This document shows positions 1-7,659 of a stretch of DNA of 64,000 nt, in pieces; position 1 is the first letter of the stretch; each line of letters starts with the position of its first letter. The DNA is from Nitrospirota bacterium (GTDB lineage: Bacteria > JACPQY01), in the NCBI GenBank assembly GCA_016190245.1, contig JACPQY010000060.1, positions 1 through 64,000 on the forward strand, in the 5' to 3' direction. Made by a program: the position numbers and the translations under genes. The notes below the pieces were generated by a model. The model had not been told where the DNA came from and made no database searches. It worked only from the letters and a program-made list of their open reading frames with translations.

Positions 1-1
1 C

Positions 2-112
2 ATGAACAACAAGATCAAGCTGGTCAGCCACCGGTCCTTCGGCTTCCGCAAGCTCGACACGTACATCACCAACATCTATCACAACTGCTCCAACCTCCCG
101 CTACCCTCGTAA
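2..112 (+). CDS. ISL3-family transposase, C-terminal end (partial)
   Basis: The frame is open from the left edge of the window to a TAA at 110-112, so only the last 37 or so residues of a longer gene are present. The tail starts MNNKIKLVSHRSFGFR and ends in SNLPLPS. This matches the conserved end of ISL3-type DDE transposases (a '..NNKIK....GFR' segment after the last catalytic residue, then an 'IYH.C..LP' tail). The ATG at position 2 is internal to the domain and not a true start. The insertion sequence itself lies mostly to the left of the window. No clear terminal inverted repeat could be fixed in 113-248. Confidence 0.6.
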   Translation: MNNKIKLVSHRSFGFRKLDTYITNIYHNCSNLPLPS

Positions 113-248
113 CCCCATGTACCCAAAATGCAGACGAGCCTCAAAGGAGATGGTACGACCCTGAAAATACAGTCTGTAGGTGTCCGCTCCTCGTGCATGA
201 ATTATTCGGGCTAGGTCCGCGGCGTAGTGCCGACGTCCCACGCCGGTT
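113..248. other. intergenic region after the transposase end
   Basis: These 136 bases separate the transposase stop from the stop of the minus-strand gene at 249. They should contain the right end of the insertion sequence, but without the left end the inverted repeat and target duplication cannot be defined. No promoter or terminator is evident. Confidence 0.3.
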
Positions 249-1850
249 CTACCGGGCGATGTCGGCGTTCTCCTCGCTCGATCCACCGCCCTTCACGATC
301 GGATACGGTTCGACCTGGACGGGGGAGGCGTAGGGATCCTCCTCGCCCTCGAACCACGCCTTCGTTTGCTCGATCTTGCCGAACCCGCCGGCCGGGTGGC
401 CGTCGAACAAGCCGTGCGTCCGCACGATGTAGCTCCCGATCTGCTGGGCATAGTTCTCGATCGGAAGCTCCCGCACCGTCCTCAGGTCGAACGCGGGAAC
501 GGAGACGACCTCATCCGATCCGGCTCTCACGGTGCCGCCCTCCGACCAGATCCGGTACTCGCGAGGCAGCCTCGCCTTCTCTCCCCCGCCGATGTCGAAC
601 TCGTAGTAGCCCAGGTGCCGCATGTGGACCTCCAGGCTGTTTCTCCCGTCGTCCACGCCGTCCTTCACCTCGATGCCGTACGAGGGGCCCTCCGGCACCT
701 GATAGGTGAAACTGATCGGAAAGAGATCGTAGACGAGCGGGGCCCAGGGGCCATTTGGAGGCGCGAGGTCCGAATCCACGTAGTCGAACACGAAGCTGAG
801 ACCGTGCCTGTCCCCGAGGTGGAGATTGATGTAGTCATGGCCTTTGTGCTGCCACAGCCAGAGCATGGCCTCGGCGCCTGTCTTGGGCTGGTTTTCGAAG
901 TAGACGAAGTTGTCGGTGTCTGCGACGACCTCCTCCTCGATCGTTCCATCGGGTAAGCGGAGCGTCAGCCGGCCGCCGATCACTTTGCCAAATTGCTGGA
1001 ACATGTAGGAGTGCGGATGCGGGAACAGGTCGCCAAAGGTAAGCCTGTACCAAAGCGGAAAGATTTTCTCGTATTGGTAGAAGAACTGTGTGTCCCCTCC
1101 CCACTGGAGGGGATAGTGATTCGTGTCGGCATCCGTCTGAATGAGGAAGGACCCGGTTACTTCGGCCGTCTGAGGTTCTCCTCCTTCCGCCTCTATCTCG
1201 GGGTACCAGTGGACATTGACACGGTAGAGGTGGTCACCGTCGGACACCCGGATGAACTGATGGCAGATGTCCTGAGTGGTGTTGTGGTCGGCGTAGTTGT
1301 TCACCCGCCCGTCTTCACTCTCGCTGTAGCGCGGGAAATGGAGCGTGTATTCGTCCGGCCCTTCGCCCTCGGGGCAGGCGTACTTGAGTTTCAGGCCGAG
1401 ATGCTCCCCTTGGTAGGGGATGAGCCAGCCACCCATGTGCTGGTTCCACCAATCGTCGCCTTCCAGCATGTTCGCCGAGTCGTGCCAGGACACGCCGAAC
1501 TCGTAGCGATTCCCCGACTCCATGGTGACGACGAACCCGCCCCACCGCCAGTCGCTGACGATGTTCTTCATTGGGAAGAGGGGAGTCCACACGGCACGGG
1601 AGAATTCGTTTTCGGGGAAGACGAGGAACTTCGAAAACACTTCTTGCTCCGGCCACGCGAGGACCTGGCCGGCCACGAGGAGGGCCAAGGCCGGCGCAGC
1701 AAGCGTTCGAAGGCCGATCCATCGCCTGTGGTTCGCGCGAGCGGCACTCGCGGCGGTAGGTGTCCCGTCTGCGGTGCGGGGAGGTTTCTCCGGGGTTGGA
1801 CTCGAAGCGCTGTGATGGGGGGCATTGCCGCCTGCGGGTCGGAGGTGCAT
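249..1850 (-). CDS. secreted protein of unknown function (533 aa)
   Basis: I do not recognise the family. The ATG at 1850 is preceded at good distance by an AGGTGA Shine-Dalgarno sequence. About 40 polar, Pro/Ala-rich residues come first, then a basic-hydrophobic stretch (roughly 42-66, RRWIGL followed by an Ala/Leu-rich core ending LAWPE) that looks like a late signal peptide or anchor. The mature part is very rich in Trp, Tyr, Phe, Asp and Gly, with repeated amphipathic strands, suggesting a beta-rich extracytoplasmic protein. A lipocalin-like fold of the AttH/CrtC kind is possible but unproven. It lies 183 nt downstream of the MFS transporter gene on the same strand, so the two may be co-transcribed. 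Confidence 0.6.
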   Translation of the reverse strand: MHLRPAGGNAPHHSASSPTPEKPPRTADGTPTAASAARANHRRWIGLRTLAAPALALLVAGQVLAWPEQEVFSKFLVFPENEFSRAVWTPLFPMKNIVSDWRWGGFVVTMESGNRYEFGVSWHDSANMLEGDDWWNQHMGGWLIPYQGEHLGLKLKYACPEGEGPDEYTLHFPRYSESEDGRVNNYADHNTTQDICHQFIRVSDGDHLYRVNVHWYPEIEAEGGEPQTAEVTGSFLIQTDADTNHYPLQWGGDTQFFYQYEKIFPLWYRLTFGDLFPHPHSYMFQQFGKVIGGRLTLRLPDGTIEEEVVADTDNFVYFENQPKTGAEAMLWLWQHKGHDYINLHLGDRHGLSFVFDYVDSDLAPPNGPWAPLVYDLFPISFTYQVPEGPSYGIEVKDGVDDGRNSLEVHMRHLGYYEFDIGGGEKARLPREYRIWSEGGTVRAGSDEVVSVPAFDLRTVRELPIENYAQQIGSYIVRTHGLFDGHPAGGFGKIEQTKAWFEGEEDPYASPVQVEPYPIVKGGGSSEENADIAR

Positions 1851-2033
1851 CGCTCACCTGTCCTGACGCGACTCGATGCGCTGCCGCGGGTCCGCGTCTC
1901 CCGCGCGCCAGCCGGCCCGCCACTCACTCGGAGCCGGTGCGGGGGCGACCCGACTCCATGTGTGGCTCGTACCACACTCCACGGACGCCGCGCAAGCGAA
2001 TCGCCCCGGACGTGTTTGGCCGGATATGCCGTG

Positions 2034-3191
2034 CTACGCGCCCGACCGAGCGGGGCGTAGGGCCCAGAAAAGGAGCAGCGCAACGGTGGAGCACACCCCG
2101 GCCGTCGCGAAGAGCACGGAGAACCCGCGCGCCTCGAGCAGTGGGCCGAAGGCGAAGGCTGCCAGCGTCGCGCCCACGTTGAAGGCCCCGCTGTAGTAGC
2201 CTATGGCCCGGCCTTTCTGCGCGTCGGGCATGAGATCCACCACGTAGGCGCTCAGCGTCGGGTAGAGCATCCCGTGGCTCGCTCCGAAGAGGAGAGCGCA
2301 CGTCGTAAGAATTGCCCACCGTCCTTCCATGGCGGGCGGGAGGAAGACCATCCCAAAAATGCTGAGACAGAAGACCGTCAGGAACACAAAGACGGTCGGG
2401 CGGCGGCCCAGGCGGTCCGACATCCCCGCGAGCCCGAGCCTCACGGCGATGGCGGCGGCGGTGTAGGCGGCAAAGAACAGACTCACCGGTTTCATGCCGA
2501 GCTCCTCCATGAGAAGCGGCATGAAGATCACCACCGCCACGAAACTGCCGCCGGTCAGAAGCGTCGTGGCGAGCGGGGCGAGGAGCGGGCGGATACCGGA
2601 TGGGTTCACCTCCGCGCGCGGGTCCGTCGGCGTGAGGGTTTCGTCAAGCGGCCGTGCGAGGAGAACTGCGAGAAGGGTCCACCCGGTGGTTGCGAGGAAG
2701 GCGCCCCGGTAGCCGATCTGGTGGACAATCCCCTCGCAAAGCATCGGGCCCAAGGCATGCGTCACGAGCGTGAACACGCCGAAGTGCCCGATCGCGCGGG
2801 CCCGCTGGTCCGCGGGTGCGAGATCCACCACATAGGTGCTGGCCGCGATGAACGTGCAGGAGAAGCTGGCCCCTTGGAGGGCGCGCAGAACGCCGAAGAG
2901 GATGGGGTGATAGCCCTGGATGAGGCCGTACCCCAATGAGCCGACCGACATCAGGACGGAGCCGAGGATCAGGAACCGCCGGCGCCCGTAGCGATCGAGC
3001 AACGTGCCCACCCACGGGATCAGAAACATGGAGGTGAGACCGAACGAACCCATGATCAGACCGATCTCCGCCTCGCTTCCTCCCAGCGACCGTACGTAGA
3101 GGGGCAGAAGGAAGAACGCCGTGAAATTGAGATGGAAAAAGAAATTGCTCATCGTCGCCAGCAGGAAGGCGCGGTTGCGGAGGAGTTCCAT
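2034..3191 (-). CDS. major facilitator superfamily transporter
   Basis: A 385-aa integral membrane protein with about 12 hydrophobic segments, the MFS layout. The signature loop between TM2 and TM3 is present (DRYGRRR at residues 66-72). Its pseudo-symmetric copy is in the second half (DRLGRRPT). Proteins of this size and pattern are proton-coupled efflux or uptake carriers in the inner membrane, but the substrate cannot be read from sequence. The start ATG at 3191 faces the divergent queC-like gene. The downstream secreted protein on the same strand is the only clue to a partner. Confidence 0.85.
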   Translation of the reverse strand: MELLRNRAFLLATMSNFFFHLNFTAFFLLPLYVRSLGGSEAEIGLIMGSFGLTSMFLIPWVGTLLDRYGRRRFLILGSVLMSVGSLGYGLIQGYHPILFGVLRALQGASFSCTFIAASTYVVDLAPADQRARAIGHFGVFTLVTHALGPMLCEGIVHQIGYRGAFLATTGWTLLAVLLARPLDETLTPTDPRAEVNPSGIRPLLAPLATTLLTGGSFVAVVIFMPLLMEELGMKPVSLFFAAYTAAAIAVRLGLAGMSDRLGRRPTVFVFLTVFCLSIFGMVFLPPAMEGRWAILTTCALLFGASHGMLYPTLSAYVVDLMPDAQKGRAIGYYSGAFNVGATLAAFAFGPLLEARGFSVLFATAGVCSTVALLLFWALRPARSGA

Positions 3192-3347
3192 GGCCGGCGC
3201 ACCCTAGCACGCCTTCTCGCAGCCCTTCAAATCCGGCCCGCGCGGGAGTCGGCACAGTTCTGGGCGCATGGCGATTCCCCCGACCGTCGCGCGCTAGCGC
3301 GACCCGCGTTGCCCCTCCACGGGCACTTTGGTAAGGTGACTCGTCCA

Positions 3348-3956
3348 GTGAGCGAGCGGGTTCTTGTCCTGGTTTCGGGTGGTCTGGATTCGGCGGTACT
3401 GCTGTATGACTTGATCCGGCAGGGGCGGTGCGTCTGGGTGCTGGATGTCGAGTTCCCGGGGAGGTCGCGGGCCGAGTCCGAGGCATCGCGCCGGGTCGCG
3501 GAAGCGGCGGGCGTCGAGCGCCTCAACCGTATCGATCTCCCGTTCATCCAGGCGCCCTTGGCGGATCGACACGGATACATCCCGAACCGCAACGTGATGT
3601 TCTATGGAATCGCCGCCTCGCTGGCGGAACAATGGGGGATCCGAGAGATCTTCGGCGGTCACCTGGCGGGCGACGGCCAGTTCTTCCTCGACGCGAGCCG
3701 AAGTTTTTTCGACGATCTGAACCGCCTCCTCGCTCTCGCGGCGGGAGGCGATCAGGGGCGCGCCTGTCGGATCCTCACGCCCCTGATCGAAATGACGAAG
3801 GTGCAGGTTGTGAGCCTCGGCCACGAGCTCCGGGTCCCCTTCGAGTTGACCTGGAGTTGTCTGGGGAGTGGTCGCCATCCCTGCGGAGAATGCCTGGGGT
3901 GTCGGGGCCGGCGGGAGGCGTTCGAGGAGACGGGGCTCCGGGACCCGTTGGACTGA
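3348..3956 (+). CDS. queC: QueC-like 7-cyano-7-deazaguanine synthase / PP-loop ATPase
   Basis: The product (about 202 aa) starts with the PP-loop ATP pyrophosphatase motif SGGLDS (residues 10-15). It ends with the QueC-type zinc knuckle, Cys171, Cys179, Cys182 and Cys185 followed by RREAF. QueC converts carboxy-deazaguanine to preQ0 with ATP and ammonia, in the route to queuosine. I chose GTG 3348 because an AAGG lies about 11 nt upstream and the P-loop follows directly; GTG 3336 is an alternative. Longer in-frame extensions would run into the divergent MFS gene. The protein is shorter than typical QueC (220-240 aa) and the middle differs from E. coli QueC, so a related PP-loop amidotransferase is possible. 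It is followed by a pterin-type SDR and queD. Confidence 0.78.
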   Translation: MSERVLVLVSGGLDSAVLLYDLIRQGRCVWVLDVEFPGRSRAESEASRRVAEAAGVERLNRIDLPFIQAPLADRHGYIPNRNVMFYGIAASLAEQWGIREIFGGHLAGDGQFFLDASRSFFDDLNRLLALAAGGDQGRACRILTPLIEMTKVQVVSLGHELRVPFELTWSCLGSGRHPCGECLGCRGRREAFEETGLRDPLD

Positions 3957-3978
3957 TTCCGCCGGAGGGAGGGCGAGG

Positions 3979-4713
3979 ATGGACCTCAAAGGCCGCGTGG
4001 TGCTCGTAACGGGCGGGGCCCTGCGCGTGGGACGCGTGATCGCCGAGGCGATGGCCGACCGCGGCGCGGACGTGGCGGTCCACTACCGAACCTCGGCGCG
4101 GGAGGCGAGAACGGTGCAGCAGGTGTTGAGAGATCGGGGCGTCCGCAGCCAAATCTTTCGGGCCGACCTTTCGCGCGTCGGCGAAGCTCGGGCCCTGGTT
4201 GGGAAGGTGGTGCGCGCGCTGGGGCGGCTCGACGTGCTCGTCAACTCGGCGAGTGTCTACGACTCTACGGCCTGGGCCAAGGTGCAGGAGCGCGACTGGG
4301 AGCGCCACATGCGCACCAACGCCCGCGGCCCCTTCTTCCTGGCGCAGGCCGCCGGACGGGTCATGTTGCGTTCGGGGGGGGGGAAGATCGTGAACATCGT
4401 GGATGCGGACGTGGCCCGCCCCTATCGCCGATACCTGCCGTATCTGGTGTCGAAGGCGGCCCTCCTCGGCGTCACGTGGTGCCTGGCCAAGGAGCTCGCC
4501 CCCACGGTGCAGGTGAACGCCGTTGCGCCCGGCCCCGTCCTGCTCCCCGAAGCCTGGGGCCGGAAAGTGCGCGAGGCCATCGTGCGCGAAACGCCACTCC
4601 GCCGCCTGGGCAGCCCTGAAGATGTGGCACGCGCCGTGGTGTTCCTCGTGGAGGGCGGGGACTACATCACCGGCGCCGTCCTCCCCGTGGACGGGGGCCG
4701 GCACATCGGCTAG
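3979..4713 (+). CDS. pteridine-reductase-like short-chain dehydrogenase
   Basis: A 244-aa Rossmann-fold SDR. The cofactor motif is TGGALRVG (residues 11-18), which fits the TGx3RxG signature known for pteridine reductase PTR1 and FolM rather than the usual TGxxxGxG. Asp142 (in NIVDAD) stands where most SDRs have the catalytic Ser, as in PTR1, followed by Tyr155-x3-Lys159. Known PTR1/FolM proteins reduce dihydropterins with NADPH. Placement between queC and queD, 22 nt after the former and 51 nt before the latter, suggests a pterin substrate linked to GTP-derived carboxy-tetrahydropterin metabolism. That substrate assignment is inference. ATG 3979 follows GAGGGCGAGG. Confidence 0.75.
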   Translation: MDLKGRVVLVTGGALRVGRVIAEAMADRGADVAVHYRTSAREARTVQQVLRDRGVRSQIFRADLSRVGEARALVGKVVRALGRLDVLVNSASVYDSTAWAKVQERDWERHMRTNARGPFFLAQAAGRVMLRSGGGKIVNIVDADVARPYRRYLPYLVSKAALLGVTWCLAKELAPTVQVNAVAPGPVLLPEAWGRKVREAIVRETPLRRLGSPEDVARAVVFLVEGGDYITGAVLPVDGGRHIG

Positions 4714-4764
4714 GCTCCCCGCCGGGCGACGGCTTCGAAGCCGGCTCGCCCGAAGGGAGGTCCC

Positions 4765-5199
4765 ATGTTCCAAGTGACGCGCGTGATGACGTTCTGCTAC
4801 GGGCACCGGCTCATGGACTACGAGGGGAAATGCCGCCATCCCCACGGCCACAACGCGAGGGTCGAGATCGATCTCGCATCCGCTGCGCTGGATTCGCGGG
4901 GGATGGGGTGTGATTTCGGTGAGATCAAGCAGGTGGTCCAGACGTGGATCGATCGGGAATTGGACCACCGCATGATCTTGCGACGTGACGATCCCCTCGT
5001 GGCGTTTCTGGAGAGGCTGGGCGAGCCGTGCTACCTGATGGACGTAAACCCGACCGCTGAGAATCTGGCGGCCCTGATCTTCCGTTTCGTGAAGGATCGG
5101 GGCTACGCGGTCGTGAGCGTGAAGCTTTGGGAGACAGAGAACTCCGTTGCCGCGTATTCGGAACGTGGCGCCTCCAGCCAGGCGCGTCAATCGGAATGA
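4765..5199 (+). CDS. queD: 6-carboxy-5,6,7,8-tetrahydropterin synthase (QueD/PTPS family)
   Basis: A 144-aa protein of the 6-pyruvoyl-tetrahydropterin synthase fold. The zinc-binding histidines are His14 (CYGHRL), His27 and His29 (HPHGHN), with the catalytic Cys23 just before them. A later DHRM and a Glu-containing LWETENS match the pterin-anchoring part of the family. QueD makes 6-carboxytetrahydropterin from dihydroneopterin triphosphate, the second step towards preQ0 and queuosine. The ATG follows GGGAGGT. It is the last gene before the tRNA/translation superoperon, whose promoter begins 73 bases downstream. Confidence 0.87.
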   Translation: MFQVTRVMTFCYGHRLMDYEGKCRHPHGHNARVEIDLASAALDSRGMGCDFGEIKQVVQTWIDRELDHRMILRRDDPLVAFLERLGEPCYLMDVNPTAENLAALIFRFVKDRGYAVVSVKLWETENSVAAYSERGASSQARQSE

Positions 5200-5271
5200 A
5201 CCGCAGGCGCCGGCTCGCGACGCTTGGCACACTTGTTTCGAGCGTCTTGAGATCCAAGGGGGGACAGGGGG

Positions 5272-5299
5272 TTGACAAAAAGACGCGCGTCTCTACAAT
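5272..5299 (+). promoter_or_regulatory. sigma-70 promoter of the tRNA-secE-nusG-rpl-rpo superoperon
   Basis: A perfect -35 TTGACA (5272-5277) and a -10 TACAAT (5294-5299) are separated by 16 nt. The tRNA-Thr gene starts about 90 bases downstream. No other promoter of this quality is seen in the next 30 kb on this strand, so this is probably the main entry for the whole translation/transcription cluster. Confidence 0.85.
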
Positions 5300-5391
5300 A
5301 CGCCAAAAATCGGCAAGAGTTTTGCTAGGGCCTTCTCTGCGTCGACGGCGGCGGGAGTGGGAGGGATGTTTCTTACCGAAAAAGAAAGGTT

Positions 5392-5464
5392 GCTGGTGTA
5401 GCTCAGGTGGTAGAGCGGCTGACTTGTAATCAGCAGGTCGGGGGTTCAAATCCCTCCGCCAGCC
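5392..5464 (+). tRNA. tRNA-Thr (anticodon TGT)
   Basis: A 73-nt cloverleaf. Acceptor GCTGGTG pairs with CGCCAGC, the D-loop has AGCTCAGG, the anticodon stem-loop GCTGA-CTTGTAA-TCAGC displays TGT, and the T-arm contains GGTTCAAATCC. CCA is not encoded. It is the first gene of the superoperon. Confidence 0.95.
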
Positions 5465-5561
5465 CTCGTCTTGAAGGCGAGGGCGCGGGCGGTCCCGACG
5501 AGCGCAGCGCCCGCGGTCTGCGCGGGTCGGCCGATACCTCCGTTGAGGGTGGTGAGACGAG

Positions 5562-5644
5562 GGAGAGGTACCCAAGCGGCCAACGGGGACAGACTGTAAA
5601 TCTGTTGGCGTTAGCCTTCGGGGGTTCAAATCCCTCCCTCTCCA
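5562..5644 (+). tRNA. tRNA-Tyr (anticodon GTA)
   Basis: An 83-nt class II tRNA with the long variable arm expected for tyrosine. Acceptor GGAGAGG pairs with CCTCTCC, the anticodon loop is CTGTAAA (GTA), and the T-arm is GGTTCAAATCC. It follows the Thr tRNA in the conserved Thr-Tyr-Gly-Thr order. Confidence 0.95.
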
Positions 5645-5728
5645 CGACGAGCGCGAGCCGCGAGCCGCAAGCTGCAAGCCGAGGGAACGTCCCGCTCGCG
5701 GCTCACGGCTCACGACTCACGGGTTTCT
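5645..5728. repeat. intergenic spacer with GC-rich 'gagccgc / ggctcac' repeats
   Basis: The spacer between tRNA-Tyr and tRNA-Gly contains repeated GAGCCGC-type units (about 5649-5680). Roughly complementary GGCTCACGACTCAC units follow (about 5698-5720), so the two halves can fold onto each other. The same words recur just before tRNA-Trp (about 6175-6198), indicating a dispersed short repeat used as tRNA spacer. Confidence 0.5.
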
Positions 5729-5800
5729 GCGGGCGTAGTTCAGGGGTAGAACATCTGCCTTCCAAGCAGAGGGTCGTGGGTTCGACTCCCATCGCCCGCT
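5729..5800 (+). tRNA. tRNA-Gly (anticodon TCC)
   Basis: A 72-nt cloverleaf. Acceptor GCGGGCG pairs with CGCCCGC, the anticodon arm TCTGC-CTTCCAA-GCAGA carries TCC, and the T-arm is GGGTTCGACTCCC. CCA is not encoded. Confidence 0.95.
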
Positions 5801-5820
5801 CGCGGGCCGCGATGAGAACC

Positions 5821-5893
5821 GCCCACCTAGCTCAGTTGGTAGAGCACACCCTTGGTAAGGGTGAGGTCAGCGGTTCAATCCCGCTGGTGGGCT
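5821..5893 (+). tRNA. tRNA-Thr (anticodon GGT)
   Basis: A 73-nt cloverleaf. Acceptor GCCCACC pairs with GGTGGGC, the anticodon arm CACCC-TTGGTAA-GGGTG carries GGT, and the T-arm is CGGTTCAATCCCG. It is the last of the Thr-Tyr-Gly-Thr block. In many bacteria a tuf gene follows here, but in this genome rpmG does. Confidence 0.95.
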
Positions 5894-6012
5894 GCGCCGG
5901 CTCGATCGGCGAGGCCGCCCTGCGGGCGGGCCATGCTCGTCATCCTCGCGCCGCGTGGCAGAGCTTCCGCTTCCTGCGGGCTGGAAGTTGTTGAGCCGGG
6001 ACAGAGGGTGCC

Positions 6013-6165
6013 ATGAGGACACTGCTTGCGCTGGCGTGCGAAGTTTGCGGAAGAAAGAACTACACCGGCTCGAAGAATAAGACGAAGGCCACCGAGAAGA
6101 TCCGCGTCAAGAAGTACTGTCGCTTCTGCCGGAAACACAGCCCCCACAAGGAAACCAAGGTCTAA
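6013..6165 (+). CDS. rpmG: 50S ribosomal protein L33
   Basis: A 50-aa basic protein, starting at ATG 6013 and ending TAA 6163-6165. Two Cys pairs (CEVC near residue 9 and CRFC near 36) form the zinc ribbon of the C+ form of L33. The pattern KNYTGSKNKT and the HKETKV end match the family. It sits between the second Thr tRNA and tRNA-Trp, the usual position upstream of secE. Confidence 0.95.
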   Translation: MRTLLALACEVCGRKNYTGSKNKTKATEKIRVKKYCRFCRKHSPHKETKV

Positions 6166-6203
6166 TGCAAATGACGGCTCGCGGCTCACGACTCGCGAAT
6201 GAT

Positions 6204-6277
6204 AGGCCAGTAGCTCTAACTGGCAGAGCAGCGGTCTCCAAAACCGCGGGTTGGGGGTTCGAATCCCTCCTGGCCTG
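6204..6277 (+). tRNA. tRNA-Trp (anticodon CCA)
   Basis: A 74-nt cloverleaf. Acceptor AGGCCAG pairs with CTGGCCT, the anticodon arm GCGGT-CTCCAAA-ACCGC carries CCA, and the T-arm is GGGTTCGAATCCC. tRNA-Trp between rpmG and secE is a conserved bacterial arrangement. Confidence 0.95.
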
Positions 6278-6346
6278 CCCCGCTCCGAGTGGTCCTTGGC
6301 GAGGGCCGACGCCGCGGGCCCGGCGATAGGGGGCGACCGATCCCAA

Positions 6347-6670
6347 ATGAGCACGACTCTGGTGGCTGAAGAGCAGAAGGACGTCCAACCGAAACAGGAC
6401 AAGCCCTCCGGACCGGGCTTGGTCGAGCGCGTGCGCCTGGGGTCCCTCACCCGGGGCGCTTTTTCCCCCGCGCGGTGGCGCGAGAGCGCGCAACAGTCCC
6501 TCCACTATTTCCGCGAAGTGTGGCAGGAGATGAAGAGCGTGACCTGGCCGGGCCGCAAGGAGGTCACCCTCTCCACCGGCGTGGTGCTCCTCACCTGCGT
6601 GGGCATGATGGCGGTGCTTTGGATCCTGGACATCCTGTTCGCGTTCCTCATGGGGAGGGTCCTTGGCTGA
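6347..6670 (+). CDS. secE: preprotein translocase subunit SecE
   Basis: A 107-aa single-span SecE. After a polar N-terminal tail comes the amphipathic helix with the family motif EVWQEMKSVTWPGRKEV, then one C-terminal transmembrane segment. SecE clamps SecY (encoded at 31002) in the inner-membrane translocon. ATG 6347 was preferred to an upstream in-frame start, because that would begin inside the tRNA-Trp T-arm. The stop overlaps the start of nusG by 8 nt, indicating coupling. Confidence 0.93.
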   Translation: MSTTLVAEEQKDVQPKQDKPSGPGLVERVRLGSLTRGAFSPARWRESAQQSLHYFREVWQEMKSVTWPGRKEVTLSTGVVLLTCVGMMAVLWILDILFAFLMGRVLG

Positions 6671-7223
6671 GGAAAAGATCGAAGCCTTGATCGAGGGAAA
6701 GAAATGGTACCTCGTCCACACCCTCTCGGGGTATGAGACGGTCGCGAAGTCCTGCCTGGAGGACCGCATCAAGGCCAGCGGGCTCGCGCAATACTTCGAG
6801 CAGATCCTGATCCCTTCACAGGAAGTGACAGAATCCAAGCGGGGCAAGGCGAAGACGGTACGCCGTCCCGTATTTTCGGGGTACATCCTCGTCCGGATGG
6901 ACCTGAACGAGAAGACCTGGCACCTCGTGCGCGGGACGCCCCGCGTGACGGGGTTCGTGGGCGGCAACAAGACCCCCGCGATCATTCCCGATCACGAGGT
7001 GGAGGACCTCTCGCGCCAGATCCAGGACGGCACCCTGAAGATGAAGCCGGGCACCACCCTCGAGAAGGGCGATCACATCCGCGTCACCTCGGGGCCCTTT
7101 GTCGGCTTCTCGGGCGTGGTGGACGAACTCAACGTGGACCGCAAGACCGTGAAGGTCATCTTCAGCATCTTCGGGCGTCCGACGCCCGTGGAGTTGGATA
7201 TGGATCAGGTGGAGCGAGACTAG
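6663..7223 (+). CDS. nusG: transcription termination/antitermination factor NusG
   Basis: A 186-aa protein with the NGN domain first ([13 protein letters not shown]) and a C-terminal KOW domain ([16 protein letters not shown]). NusG binds RNA polymerase, increases processivity and links it to Rho or the ribosome. The start is TTG 6663, overlapping the end of secE, and the protein begins AEEKIE. The length is normal. rplK follows after 1 nt. Confidence 0.95.
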   Translation: MAEEKIEALIEGKKWYLVHTLSGYETVAKSCLEDRIKASGLAQYFEQILIPSQEVTESKRGKAKTVRRPVFSGYILVRMDLNEKTWHLVRGTPRVTGFVGGNKTPAIIPDHEVEDLSRQIQDGTLKMKPGTTLEKGDHIRVTSGPFVGFSGVVDELNVDRKTVKVIFSIFGRPTPVELDMDQVERD

Positions 7224-7224
7224 C

Positions 7225-7659
7225 ATGCCCCCCAAGAAGGAACTTCGCAAAATCAAGCTGATGATCCTGGGCGGGCAGGCGACACCGTCACCCCCGGTGG
7301 GCCCGGCTCTCGGCCAGCACGGCGTGAACATCGGCGAGTTCTGCAAGGACTTCAACGGGAAGACCCAGAACCAAGCGGGGACAATCCTGCCGGTGGAGGT
7401 CACCGTCTACGCGGACCGCACCTTCACCTACATCATCAAGATCCCGCCCGTGAGCGAACTTCTGAAGAAGGCGGCCAACATCATCAAAGGTTCCGGCACG
7501 CCGGCTCGCGAACAGGTAGGCAGCGTTACCATGGCCCAGGTGCGCGAAATCGCGCAGAAGAAACTGTCCGACCTGAACACGGAATCCGTCGAGTCGGCGG
7601 TGCGTACGGTGCTGGGGACCGCCAAGAGCATGGGCATTGACATTGTGGGAGGGGCCTGA
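7225..7659 (+). CDS. rplK: 50S ribosomal protein L11
   Basis: A 144-aa protein. The N-terminal domain carries the proline-rich switch helix ([15 protein letters not shown]), the binding area of thiostrepton-like antibiotics. The C-terminal rRNA-binding domain ends with a Gly-rich tail ([10 protein letters not shown]). L11 forms the GTPase-associated stalk base with L10. ATG 7225 follows nusG by 1 nt, and its TGA shares an A with the rplA start. Confidence 0.97.
   Translation: MPPKKELRKIKLMILGGQATPSPPVGPALGQHGVNIGEFCKDFNGKTQNQAGTILPVEVTVYADRTFTYIIKIPPVSELLKKAANIIKGSGTPAREQVGSVTMAQVREIAQKKLSDLNTESVESAVRTVLGTAKSMGIDIVGGA

Noticed and set aside
3192-3347. PreQ1-type riboswitch before the queC-like gene
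   Set aside because: The 156-nt divergent gap has no recognisable preQ1 aptamer pattern, and the gene start sits almost at a bare GTG.
5200-5271. Sigma-54 promoter suggested by TTGGCACACTTGTTTC near 5223
   Set aside because: The -12 element does not match TTGC and a consensus sigma-70 promoter lies just downstream.
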